Assembly (NCBI GenBank): GCA_004369045.1
Contig: ML213509.1
Span: 1,377,971-1,420,609, forward strand
Direction of reading: 5' to 3'
DNA from: Heliocybe sulcata
Taxonomy: Eukaryota > Basidiomycota > Agaricomycetes > Gloeophyllales > Gloeophyllaceae
Length of the DNA: 42,639 bases
In this document: piece by piece, positions 1 through 11,147 of the stretch
How positions within the stretch are numbered: the stretch's first letter is position 1
How the letters are laid out: each line of letters begins with the position of its first letter
Made by a program: the position numbers and the translations under genes
Notes under the pieces: model-generated
The model's input: only the letters and a program-made list of their open reading frames with translations
Databases searched by the model: none
What the model was told of the DNA's origin: nothing

Positions 1-206
1 GCCTACTCCCCTGATGGGAGACACATTGTCTCTGGCTCTGCTGACAAGACTGTCAGGATCTGGGATGCAAAGACAGGAAAGCCAGTAGGCAACCCACTGA
101 AAGGGCATGGTCACTGGGTCACCTCTGTAGCCTACTCCCCTGAGGGGAGACACATTGTCTCTGGCTCCGGTGACAAGACTCTCAGGATCTGGGATGCAAA
201 GACAGC
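1..206 (+). repeat. Two tandem 129-nt WD40 repeat units
   Basis: The unit starting at 1 recurs from 130, an offset of 129 nt or 43 codons. Over the first 78 nt I count about five differences, so the DNA is about 94% identical. Such identity between neighbouring blades points to recent unit duplication or gene conversion. The array continues past the left edge. Confidence 0.85.
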
Positions 207-604
207 AGTAGAAGGGCTTGGGTGTGCTCCCTTTAGCCATTCCAATGCTCCGTCAAGCCCTTGTCAAGCTAGCCAATCTAGTGATAGAGTGATTACTCCT
301 GAAGACCATGTGAGAAGTATTGGTGGTATGGTGTTTCTTCCATATGTGTCTTCTTTGATAGCTAATCATATCTTTCTCATCAGGGATATTCACAAATGCA
401 TCAGTAATCAGTGAAGATGGTTGGGTGCAAGGGCCCAATAGAGAGCTCTTGTTCTGGGTTCCTCCTGACCACCGGCTGGGGCTGTTCAGGCCAAGCACTG
501 TCAAAGTCATCCCAGGACCTGGAACCAGGCTGAACTTTGATACCTTTGTTCATGGAGAAAACTGGACCAGTGTATGGAAAGAAACAGACCAGCCATCAGA
601 CTGA
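1..604 (+). CDS. C-terminal end of a WD40-repeat protein, probable NACHT/WD40 (fungal NLR-like), 5' truncated
   Basis: The open frame enters from the left edge in frame 1. It encodes two WD40 repeats with GRHIVSGS and the blade-closing LRIWDAKT. A 67-nt intron (317-383, GTATTG donor, phase 1) joins the repeats to a tail containing [17 protein letters not shown] and ending in [19 protein letters not shown], with the stop at 602-604. This tail follows the WD40 arrays of Agaricomycete NACHT/WD40 proteins, which are STAND ATPases linked to non-self recognition. The NACHT part would lie upstream, outside the window, so the NLR assignment rests on the tail and the repeats. The two repeats are nearly identical at DNA level, as is common in this fast-evolving family. 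A stand-alone WD40 protein is the alternative. Confidence 0.75.
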
Positions 605-1360
605 AATGCTCTTGGATCTAGTGTGGAAGTAGATATATGATATTGTATGATTAGGCTCACTGTATGTAGTCAGGATGTATGAAGGACACTGTGTATCAAT
701 AGCGCCTATCCGTATGTGCCAGGACAACTGATGTAATGGGCCATAGCGAGCAAGCCGGGTTAAGCCTGCAGAAGTGGGGCCAAAAGCTGGACGTGCAGAT
801 TTCCAGCCTACACGCTGGTGCTAAGTCGGCAGTAACAGGTAATTTTCTCCGGCACAACCAATAGTCGCAAGCCCAGAAGCCCGTCAGATGCGAGCACCAT
901 AACTCAAGAGCTGGTCCGCGAAAGAGGCAAGGTATGAACGGGGTATATGAAATCTCCCTAAGCCCTCGCAGTCAGTCGGCCGCTACAGTCGATACCGCAG
1001 AATCCAGGCGCCACCGCGGCCAAGAGCTTGCGAAGGGCAGCGACCGCGAATTCCTAAATGAAGTTGCGCCGGTCGACGCGGGAGGCGGAAACTCTGAGAC
1101 ACGGCAGCCATACGTATATGGACGAGCACCAGCTGGTTTAACAAGAATCGGGACGCTTAGGCATCGCGGGCCGTTGCCGTTCAATGTGGCGTAAGCAGCG
1201 GAGGATCGCGATCGGTAATCCTGCATGACGCGCTCTCAACGGCAAGACTCCCGCCCTTCCGCCTCCTCGCTCTCTTAAAGCTCCCTTCATCGTCCAGACC
1301 GCCGTCAACCAACAGCACATTTTGACAATCGTCACCATCAAGCACTTCCTTTCCCAAGCA
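605..1360. other. Intergenic: 3' flank of the WD40 gene and promoter of the Sec14-like gene
   Basis: No supported gene. Short overlapping frames on both strands (about 934-1389) have no family motif and no intron pattern. The last 100 bases before the Sec14-like ATG are C/T-rich, as is usual for basidiomycete promoters and leaders. Confidence 0.5.
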
Positions 1361-2559
1361 ATGAGCAACTCGCACTCCGGCCACGACATCCTCTCAGGTC
1401 ACCCTGGCCATCTCACGCCCGACCAGGAGCAGGCGTTGTCCACTTTCAAGCAGAACCTCAGCAGTACTGGAGCATATAAGCCTGGTAGCGACTCCACGCC
1501 TACGTCGCACGACGATGCCATTCTCTTGTGCGTGCCATACCCTTTCCATCTGTTCTGACACTGCTGACAATTGCTTGCTAGACGCTTCCTCCGCGCCCGG
1601 AAGTTCGACCTCCAAAAGGCACAGAAACAATTCCTTGACGCAGAGTCGTGGCGGAAGGAGAACGATATTGAGAACCTCTACGCCAACTTTGATCCACAAG
1701 AATTCGAGGCGGCGAAGCACTTCTATCCCAGGTGGACAGGGCGGCGGGATAAGGTGAGCGCCAATCTTCTCCCCTTTCCCCAGTGCAGCGCTTGTCCATC
1801 CCCGATCCATGAATGACGATACTGACCTGCGTCGCTTACAGCAAGGCGTACCAGTATACGTCTACCGACTCGCAGCCCTCAGCGGCCCCGTCCTCAAGGA
1901 GCTGCAGGCAGTCCCCCAAGAGCGCCGCAGACAGCGCATGTACGTCCTGTCCTGCCTCCCTCACCTTCCCTACTCACTCCTCACCCGTCCTACTATCAGC
2001 ACCGCTCTCTGGGAGTTCATGACCCGCTTCACCACCCCCCTCTGCACCGCCCTCCCGCACCCAGGCAACCCTCCCACACCCATCGTCGCCGTCACCTCCA
2101 TCATCGACTTCGCCGACTGCTCCGTCGGCACGCTCTGGTCCCTCCGCTCGCACCTCCAGCAGGCGAGCACGATGGCGACGGCCAACTACCCCGAGACGCT
2201 GCACTCCGTCGCCGTCGTCAATGCCCCAAGTTACTTTGGGACTGTCTGGGGGTGGATCAAGGTAAGCTTATTCTCTGATGTGGGCATGAGTGCAGGTTCT
2301 GAGGACGATGTAGAACTGGTTCGACGAGGGCACGCGCAATAAGATTCACGTCCTCGGCACAGACCCTGGACCGACGCTGCTCAAGCTCATCGACGCCGAG
2401 AACCTACCCAAGATGTATGGCGGCCAACTCGATTTCAAGTTTGAGGACGAACCCAACCTTGACGAGGACGCTAGAAAGCTGATCGGGGACAGTGTACCAA
2501 AGGGCCCCTGCTTGTTCGTCGACGGCAAGGTTGTCATCCCTGAGCGCACAGCGCATTGA
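1361..2559 (+). CDS. Sec14-type CRAL-TRIO lipid-transfer protein
   Basis: Predicted 314 aa in five exons: 1361-1527, 1582-1753, 1842-1939, 2000-2261 and 2314-2559. All junction phases agree. The N-terminal helical lobe carries LLRFLRARKFDLQKA, the CRAL-TRIO-N signature. The lipid-binding lobe follows, with QGVPVYVYRL, the IIDFADCSVGTLW strand, VVNAPSYFGTVWGWIK at the gate helix, and KIHVLGTD. Members of this family exchange phosphatidylinositol, phosphatidylcholine or sterol between membranes and present PI to PI 4-kinases at the Golgi. Length (yeast Sec14 is 304 aa) and order are normal. ATG 1361 is the only in-frame methionine before the motif. The gene is convergent with SCC2. The exact ligand and paralogue (Sec14 or an Sfh-like protein) cannot be told from the sequence. 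Confidence 0.9.
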
Positions 2560-2954
2560 TGAAAATGTGGGAAGGGCTGCATGGCGGATAGGAAGGCAGC
2601 ACCTGTATGCGCCTACACGGACATGAGACGGACTTGCATATGGTCATATAAATTATAGATGTAGAGTTGTTATTTGTACTGTACCTTGTAATGCGTTGTG
2701 TCTGTCTATGTAGCGGTACTTGCACTGTTGGAATGGAAATGCGATGCAATGATGATACTGAGACCCAAAGACCGGAGAATGACGAAGGTCCGAATGGAAA
2801 AGTAGCAATAATGATAATACAGAGCAGCGGAAGACGTAGACGAAACGGCATAACGGACAGCAAGAGCGGCCAAGACAAAGTGCGAAAGGAAGCGAGATGA
2901 AACATGTTGTGAGGTATTTTCGTGGCAGATGCAGACTGCCGGCGGGGAGCGCGT
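2560..2954. terminator. Convergent 3' intergenic region between the Sec14-like gene and SCC2
   Basis: 395 bases with tail-to-tail genes on either side, so it must hold both 3' UTRs and polyadenylation sites. AT-richer stretches such as the one near 2640-2690 are candidate poly(A) regions. No gene is seen; the open frames here lack motifs. Confidence 0.4.
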
Positions 2955-5900
2955 TTACGAGAAGTCATCTTCGGGTTCAGCGGTTACGCCGTCCTCCATC
3001 CAGATATCGAGGAACTAAACGCCAGTATATGAGCGTTCGTGTTGAGTTAGCGATACAACAGCAGTAGCACGTACTCTTGACCGTTGATCATCCATGTCTT
3101 CCGATGTCAGAATCGGCCTGGTGGCGAACGGTAGGCGATCCCATGAAATGGGGTGTTCGTGTCTTTTGGTAGCCGGTCGATCTCCCAAGGCACTCTTCTT
3201 GCCAGGAACCCATTTCGAGCATTTTCTGCACATTCGGAAGTACGTCAACATTTTGCATGGATGCTTAGAATATGTGATACTCACTCTTCGGAGAGACTAT
3301 ACGTTGCCTTCAAGTGAGCCTTCAACAACATGATCATGGCGATGACCACGGAAGCCCGAAGACTCGGTAACTTGTCGTCCGACGTGACTGGCACGGAGGG
3401 CGCCGCTGCGGAGACTGCTCCAGTTATGAGCTCGCCGGGATCTGAGGCAGAAGAAATATCTGGAGCAGGGAGCATATGCGCCTGTGCGTCGAGGTCCTGG
3501 ATAATGGGCTACGTCAGGCTGGAATAACAAGGACAGGAGGTGAATGAATACCATCGGTACTGCTGCCTCATCAACCAATGCTTGTGGCCCGCCGCGTAAT
3601 TGCGACAGTAAATGAGACGGTGAAAGGACTTCCACCAACTGCATACCAGCAGTTGATAACACCGAGGTCAGATGCTTGATTACAACGAGCACCTCCTCCG
3701 TGACCTTATAATCGAAGGCAGCGAAGTTTTCTGCCATGTATCGCATGAACTTGACTTCATCCTGCAGCACAGTTCATGAGACGACCCATCCACAGTACAT
3801 ATATAACTTGGTTGACACACCTGCGAGCATTGTAGCGAAGCGGACACATCGAAAACTTTCGTCAAGGCTTTCAAGAAGTCGAGCTTTGTGGCTCTTTTCT
3901 CGCGTACGAGAGAGTACCACCGTTGCAACAACGCCGTCGGCGATGGATGCATACGGAATCCTTGAACATTGTCCTGCGATAGCTTCTTCTGGTAATCGAA
4001 AGAAGCACGGGCACTGACAACATATCGAGCATTCAGGAGGGAAGCATGCTTGGTATGAAGTATGTGATGGAGGGCCGCCGCCCGATTAGCCAGGGTTGCA
4101 TTCGGACTGGTCTCCAAGGCAATGATGACCGGGAAGGATTGCAGAGGGTGAGCAAGACCTTGCTTTATGGTGAAACTAAGGATATCGACAGCCGGGGCTT
4201 GAACTTGCACATTCTGCGACAAAGCAGCCTGCAAGATAGGGTCTAGGTATCTTTGGACCACTGCAGAGCTAACGCTAGAAGAGAGCGGGTTGAGAAAGAC
4301 CCAGCTGCATGAGAAAAGGCATATCTTACCCGGAATCGGCGAATCCGTCGGTATTGCCTATCAATTCTTCCATATTAACAACTGCTTTGCCTGTCCTCGT
4401 TCTGAGGTTCTCTTCCAGAACGTAAGCAAAAGCCATGGTCAGGCTGTGGGAGCTCACCTTTCTCTTTAAAGGAATGCTTTGTAGCTTCAGAAATAAGGAA
4501 GTCCTGGATAATTTTCAGTAATCTGGCTCGGGGCTCCTCTTCCACGGCGCTGAATATATGGTCCATAACAAGAGCTGAAGATTCCAAAGTCATAAGAGTA
4601 GGCTGCGCTCGGAATAGGAATCCTGAAGAGGCGCGATGAGAAAGGAAAGCCCGATAAGTCAGATATTCTTCCTACCGAGGCATTGCAGGAGCCGGCCTCG
4701 AAGACCAGTATCTGCGTGCTTCTGATACAAGTTCAGCAAGCTCAGATATATATGTTCGACTATCGGGCCCTGCGGAGAGGTCAGGAATAAAGTAAAGCCA
4801 TGATACGCCGTACTCACTTCGCTGATCGAGTCCAAGTCAACCGCAAGCGCTGCGCACTGGGTGAGAATCATACCATTTTAGTTCCTATGCAGACTAACCT
4901 TCGTTCTCGCAACGGACGCGATCGAAATCACAGTGCTCGCCCAACAAAGCAACGAGGAAGACCAAGATATTCAAAGCTCGGGCTTCAACGGGGGTCATGG
5001 ACTTGGAGGCCGGCCTATTGATGTGCTGTTGTAGACGGGCTGGAACGGTCGAGGAATTAGATCCAAGGATGCATGTTATAGGAGTGGGAGCCCTACCATT
5101 GCATGATTTTAGCAACGCAACCAGCCGCATGAAGTCATGAGTTAGATGAGTAACGACCGCACAAGCACAAGCCACCGTCTCCTGGAGAGTCTTCAAGTAA
5201 AGCTTGTAAGAAGGTAAGCAGCCGCTGAAAAGGTCTCACAAACCTGCACACCGCCAGCGGATGAAGGCTTTATGATCATAGGCTGCAGAGCTTGTTGTAA
5301 ATCGGTTCCGAACTGGGCTGCCGTCTTGGGCATATGCGGTATTGAAGCCCTGAAGATCTTGAGGAGGTAATCGGACGTAGCTTGCTCCTCAGGCTGCAGA
5401 ACTTTTATCAGTACTGGTCTTATGGAAGATGGACTAACATACGGTAGCCGCATTCTTCAGATATGGCAGGAGCGTAGACGCATGGGCACCCGATAGAACG
5501 GAAGGGTAAGCAGAGGTAAAGAGGTATATGGTTCGGACGCAGTTCACAACCGACTACAGTCTCCGGATTAGTGCGAGATAACATCGCTATTGGAATAATA
5601 CGCACAAAACCCGGCAAGTCCGATGCATCCACAAGGCCATCGATGAGCGCTTCACAAATCTCTGTATAACGTTCATGGAGGGCCACAGCTTCGGCACTCT
5701 CCTTATCAGCCATTATCTTGTGCAAGACATCTTCCAAAGGCGACTGCCGATCCTTGAAGTTCGCAGCAACCCCCATCACAACAGACACTTTCGACAACAA
5801 GGCGCTCTTGTCCCGAGGGTTGACAGGCATCGAACGTGAAGATTGATGAGTTGCCGAAACAGGTTGCTGGAACCAGAGCTCCTCAACGGTTTTCACGGCT

Positions 5901-8900
5901 AGCTCCTTCACAGAGTCGTCCTCGTCGAACATACGCAATACTAGCTTCGTGCATATATCGACACGTCGGGAGAGATTATCAGTAACGCTGTAGAAAGCCT
6001 TCAGGAGCTTGATGACTCGCTTCCTGACGCCGAGGCCAGTGTCCTATGGCAATCGATCTTCAGATGGCTGTTCGAGTTCCCATGATTCTCATCACTCACG
6101 GCGATTCGGTCTGCTATTTTCTGATAATAATCACCGGCGACTTCAGGGGAATCGACCATGTATTTGCCAATCAACTCAACGGCGGCATCACGGACAGCTG
6201 GCGAACTGTCCAGCAGATGGCTTTCTATAGCGCGCCGAACGTTGTCCTTCGAGGAAGAGTCAATAAACGCGGAACGGACAATCGGATTGAAATCTCACAG
6301 ATGACAGGATGGTAGGGTCGCTAGTGACTATCTGTCCAAGGGCGCGCAGAGCTTTCGAACGCATGAAGACGGGGGGTGCGTCTAGTGATAGCAATATTTT
6401 GTTGAGAATGGGATGGAAGGAGTTCCTCAATCCTTGAATGGTGCCGAACTCCTCAGCTAGCCGGTCAACACGAACCACCTCGTCTTGAGACCTATACAGC
6501 AATCAGAGTGACCTCAGAAATCAGAAGGACGCCACGTACGCGACATCGAATACATTCGTCGCAGGATCCTTCCAGACATCTCGCAATGCACTTTTAAGTT
6601 TCTGCGCGAAAGGCAAGATCTCCGAACGGTCCACTTTGGGATCGAACTCTTCATCGTCCGGCTGGACCCAAACGCCGATTTGCTTCAATGCAAGGGCTAG
6701 CTCGTGGCCGAAAGCCACCGCGCTCAGTTCTCGAGCACTCTGTGGCGTACGTTGAGTAGACGACAGTACTGGATAGAAAGGGGCCTACATCGTAAGCCTG
6801 GTCCTCAGAAGAGCGTCTGCACAGGTGAGCTACAACATCGCGATGGGCATTCAGCAGCTTGCCCAGTTGCTTGGAATCCGCGCCCGGGAGTATCTGTACA
6901 ACATCCGATCCAGCATCAGGAACACGCAACCTTTGAAAGAACGTACGTCATCGAGAGCCCTCAAGCAAGTCTTATCATCAAGTGGCTTTCTGTATTTTAG
7001 CATGCTCGAACGGAGACGTGCGGCTATGACACCTAGATGGTCAAGAGCCATTGTCTTGGCAGCATTATTCTCATTCTGACTGCTGGTCTTTATGTCGTCC
7101 AGGGACGCTACCTGCAGTACGATCCCTTAGCGACCCGATCCGACCATGAATAATTAGACTGACCATAAACTTGCATATGACACTTAGAAGAAGAGCAGCG
7201 GCCGGCCACTCCGGCCACCAAAGCACAACAAGCAGGTCAGAGATGAGATTATCGAAGATGGCCCTGTACTCCGCTTCATTGGAGTTCTTCGTCGTTTTGG
7301 TCTTCCCAGATCTACACTCATATTAGACTGCGCGCGATAGATCCCATAAACGCTGAGTCGCACCGCTGAGTAAGGAACAAGACGATGGTTTTGGCGACCT
7401 TCGTCGCAGAGTCAAGACCAGACATATACAGGCGAATTTCCTGAGCAAAGTAAGTGACATGCCGCATTCGGTACCTTAGTGTTTCACTCACTTCGTTGTC
7501 AGCCTCACTCAGAAACGATTCGTCAGACAGGTCATTCAGACTATCCTGACGGCGCAACGCTACAGCCTGTTGTCGAGCCTTTCCAAGTTTCCGAGCCTCC
7601 ACTCGGACATCATGCGAAGATGTCTGAACAAGCTGAAGGAGAAGGGCAGACACAGTGCGTATCGAACGCCCGTCCCGTAGTCTGGGTGACCAGTGAGCGA
7701 GAGTCTTGCAGCTAGGATCGCATGTACTCACCGGAACTGGCCTGCTTTTTGCTTCCCATCCGACAACTTGATCAAGGAAGACAGGATTTCTTCGACAATC
7801 CAGGAGCGCTGGTCCTCGTGGTTCGCAAAAATCTGCAGAGGACGTTAGACCTTGAATAATCGAAAGCAACCGTGGTAACACATACGCTTCGTATCAGGGA
7901 GAGGGCATCTAGTCTGAGACCCCTCATGGCACTACCACCCAATGTGGAGACAATGATGTTCTCCTTCTTGCCTCTGCCCTTGGCTTCGCCATCTCCTCCA
8001 GCTTCTGCGACGAAGAACGGACCAATAGCGATATACACAGCCTGTATAATGATAGATTCCGACATCGCAACGACCTCAGCAGAGATGAGGTTATTGACAC
8101 GTGGAATGACAGCCGATAGGGCCTGGAAAAGTTCGCTGAGTATTTGTCTGTGATCTCTTGCGCTCGATGAGGTGATGTCAAGCATGTGCCGCAGAAGTGG
8201 GTGCATATTGGTATGCAAGTCCGAAGCAGCTTCAACAAACGGATACAGAATCTTCGTGAGTTGATTCTTGACAGCGCTGAAGCATCCTGTGATGAGCTCC
8301 TCGGAGTATAGCTTGAGGGTCGCATGAGGAAAGAAGTGGGTGGAACGACAAACGTTAAGTACACACCTGCTTGGGTAGACGGTCACTTGCGAGTAGCGCA
8401 ATACAACAGTCAGCAGCGAGGATACTATCGCGTGCGGTCTCCAAAATACTCGTCAATTGGTCCAAATCAGCCTCAATCACCTCCTGATTCTCCTGCACTG
8501 ACTGTCCTGTGACACTTTCGGCAGCATCGTCTGCTCCAGCGGCACTGCTTCGCTCAGTTGAAGCCTGTGAGTCGGGAGCGCCCATCTTCTTGGAACCTTT
8601 CAAGCCCTTCTTCAATACCTTGGATTTGCTAGGCGACGCGGTCTTCCTGTCCGAGCTGGGGGCGAAATTTCCGAAAGGTTCGAGATCCTCCCCGGCCTTG
8701 ACATTTCGCTCGAGCATCTTGAGAACCCTAGACAAAGTGGGGACTTCTAGTTCAGCGACACCGCCCTTTCCGCGCGGCGTACCGCCATTTGCCTCTCTAG
8801 CGGAGAGTCGCAGACGCTTATTAGGACGAGCTACCTTCCCGATGTACTTTGTCAACTTTCGAATGAGACTCGGGTGTAATAGCGGCTGAGAGCCCTCCGT

Positions 8901-10700
8901 TGTAAGCCCAGAGAAGAATTCCGTGGGCAAATCCTGGGCGCTGGCATCTGGGGGAAGCGTGTCCTCGGCCTCGAAGACGTCATCGAATAACGAGTCCAAT
9001 TTCTCCAATGGCACTGGGTAGTAGGATGTCAGATCCCATACATCCACAACTGTCTTTATGAAGTGCCTACCACGATCGTCCCGGTCTCCAGTTTTTCTTG
9101 GTGAAGACTTGACGGGTGAAGACGTACTCCAGGAATGACCCCCTCGGCCTTTCGTAGGCGAGTCCTCAACGGGACCAAAGCCGCCCAGATCGTCGTCGTC
9201 TACGTCCATCCTCGAACCAGGAGTCGATAAACCACGCTTAGAGCTAGGGGTGGCCCAAGCTTTTGGGAGAGGTGGTAGCTCGACATACGCCTGAAGCATT
9301 GCCTTGGACCCCTGAGCTTTCAGGGCGGAGACTTTTGGGACTGTCGACTTTGGCGTGTTGACTCCTGACAACGTCGGGACAAGTACAAATGGCTGGGGTC
9401 TCGAAGGTTTGGGCGGGGATGAGTAGGTTGAATTTTGAGAAGGTTCAGTCAGCGGCGAACCGAAGGAATCAGATGAAAGCAGCTTCTTCGTGGCTGCGGG
9501 ATTCAACTCGTCTCTCGATTTACGTTTCAGCGGTGTCACCTGGGTCCGATGGGGGACTGAAGATGTCGACGCGAGACTCAAAGGATCAGGACTTGACTGC
9601 TCAAGTGCGGTTTGCTTGTGGCGAGTCGGTGTAACAGGCGGCGCATACATGTAGGCATCCGTTGCCTGGCTGCTCTTGCGTGCTTGTGGTTGTTGCACAA
9701 AGGCGGAATGCGAATAACCGGTGCGGTCCCTATATGCGTGTTGCTCATGCGATTGCAAGGACTGATGGGGCGCTGGTATGGGTGCTTGTTGCCTTGGCAC
9801 ATGAATGGGAGGTGGCACGTAGGTGGCTTGTTGCATAGACTGTACCCTTTGCAATCTTTGCTGTAGTGGGGTCGTGGGTCGCTGTTGAGCCTTCGCGAAA
9901 CTGTTCGCTGACTGAGAAGTTTGTATTTTGTGCCCCGTTTGTGACAGGAAATCGTTGAAGAAATCCTGAGAGTCCTCGGGGCGATAGGTGGGCTTGGTGG
10001 GCTTGGGTTTGGGTTCTACCAAGGCATATGCCAAAGAAGAAGACGATGCAGCTATTCCCGGAGGGGGTGGTGTTGGGTAGGAAGCTGAAGGAGCAGCGTG
10101 TTGAAATACTGAGTGAGCAAATGCATTACTATGGTAGCTTGTATGCGATGGTGACGTAGCCCAGTTATTCGGCGGATGGTGAGAATATGCACTGAGAGAG
10201 CATCGAAGTTGCTGAGTGTCAAAATATGGGGATCAATGAATGCATGGATCACGTACGAGCCTGCGCCTCCGAGATACCTCATCGTGTCGTTCCTGGTGTC
10301 CGTCCAATAGCCGCCATCATCCGAAGGGGCCTGGGGCAAAGTGAGATGGTTGAACTCATTGCTGTACTCCGGAAAGGGCGCATAATGTGAGGACATGCCG
10401 GAGGATGTATGGGTATGGTAATTAAGAGGCTGTATATAGGAGGGAGTGTTCGCCGAGATGGTCAAGTTGCTCAGATGCCTTGCGACTGCAAGTTCAATTA
10501 GTAAGAACTGGCATACAGACTGATAAGCTACGCATATACGCACTATGCGTGGACGGAGTAGCCGACGCCAAGGGGTATACATTGAATAACTTATGGGCGT
10601 CCTGCACAGAGTCGGCAGCGGCTCTGCCTGTGGGGGTACCTGGAGAACCGTACGCCTGCTTGCCCACGTCATGAGGGTTAGACCAGCCGTTCCCGCTCAT
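2955..10700 (-). CDS. SCC2: Cohesin loader Scc2 / Mis4 / NIPBL
   Basis: Large HEAT-repeat protein, roughly 2,000 aa in many exons. It pairs with Scc4/MAU2 to load cohesin on chromatin. The first three exons are 10544-10700, 10257-10485 and 8367-10191, joined in phase to give 737 codons. They start at MSGNGWSNP and are rich in Pro, Gln and Ser, like the flexible Scc4-binding end of the family. Then come [18 protein letters not shown], the HEAT part with [16 protein letters not shown] and [19 protein letters not shown], the cohesion-type HEAT repeat with [14 protein letters not shown], and the Nipped-B C-terminal region. The last exons (3075 up to about 3260; 2955-3014) end in an acidic tail, [14 protein letters not shown]. 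Inner exon borders were followed but not all fixed. No frameshift was seen. It lies head-to-tail downstream of DUG2. Confidence 0.88.
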
Positions 10701-11147
10701 CGTGGAATGGGCGCCGTGGTGAGGAGCAGAGAGTCAGTAGACGCGCCTGCGCCGAACACGCTAATGAGACGCGGTGGGAGGACCAGACGCGATCTCGCTG
10801 CACAGCCGGACGACGCCGCTCAGCATGTACGAATACGGCAATTCGTTCTCGTGGCCCCGCCAAGCCGTGGCTCGAGCAGCAGCCACAGACGCGTCCGTCG
10901 GAGTCCGACGCTCCCCTTTTCGCGTACGACCATAGGAAACAAGACGCCCTACCAGGCGTGAAAATGGGGGAACATATTTTCAGGTCAGTACATCAATACT
11001 ATCGAGAGCCGTAATAAAGGTGTGCATGTTACAGCTATATTAGTGCATACATCGACGCTTATTGCAGAAGTACAAGAAAAGCTGTCAGGCAACTATGATA
11101 AATGAGTGGTACTCCTGAGTGCTAAATCATTTATGTATCGCGTCTGA
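10701..11147 (-). promoter_or_regulatory. SCC2 upstream region / DUG2 3' flank
   Basis: 447 bases between the DUG2 stop and the SCC2 start, both on the minus strand. The half next to SCC2 is G/C-rich (10700-10960); the half next to DUG2 is AT-richer and fits a 3' UTR. The short plus-strand frame at 10593-10961 overlaps SCC2 exon 1 and is treated as a shadow. Confidence 0.4.

Noticed and set aside
8509-8889. 126-aa plus-strand frame inside SCC2
   Set aside because: Antisense to a well-supported SCC2 exon.
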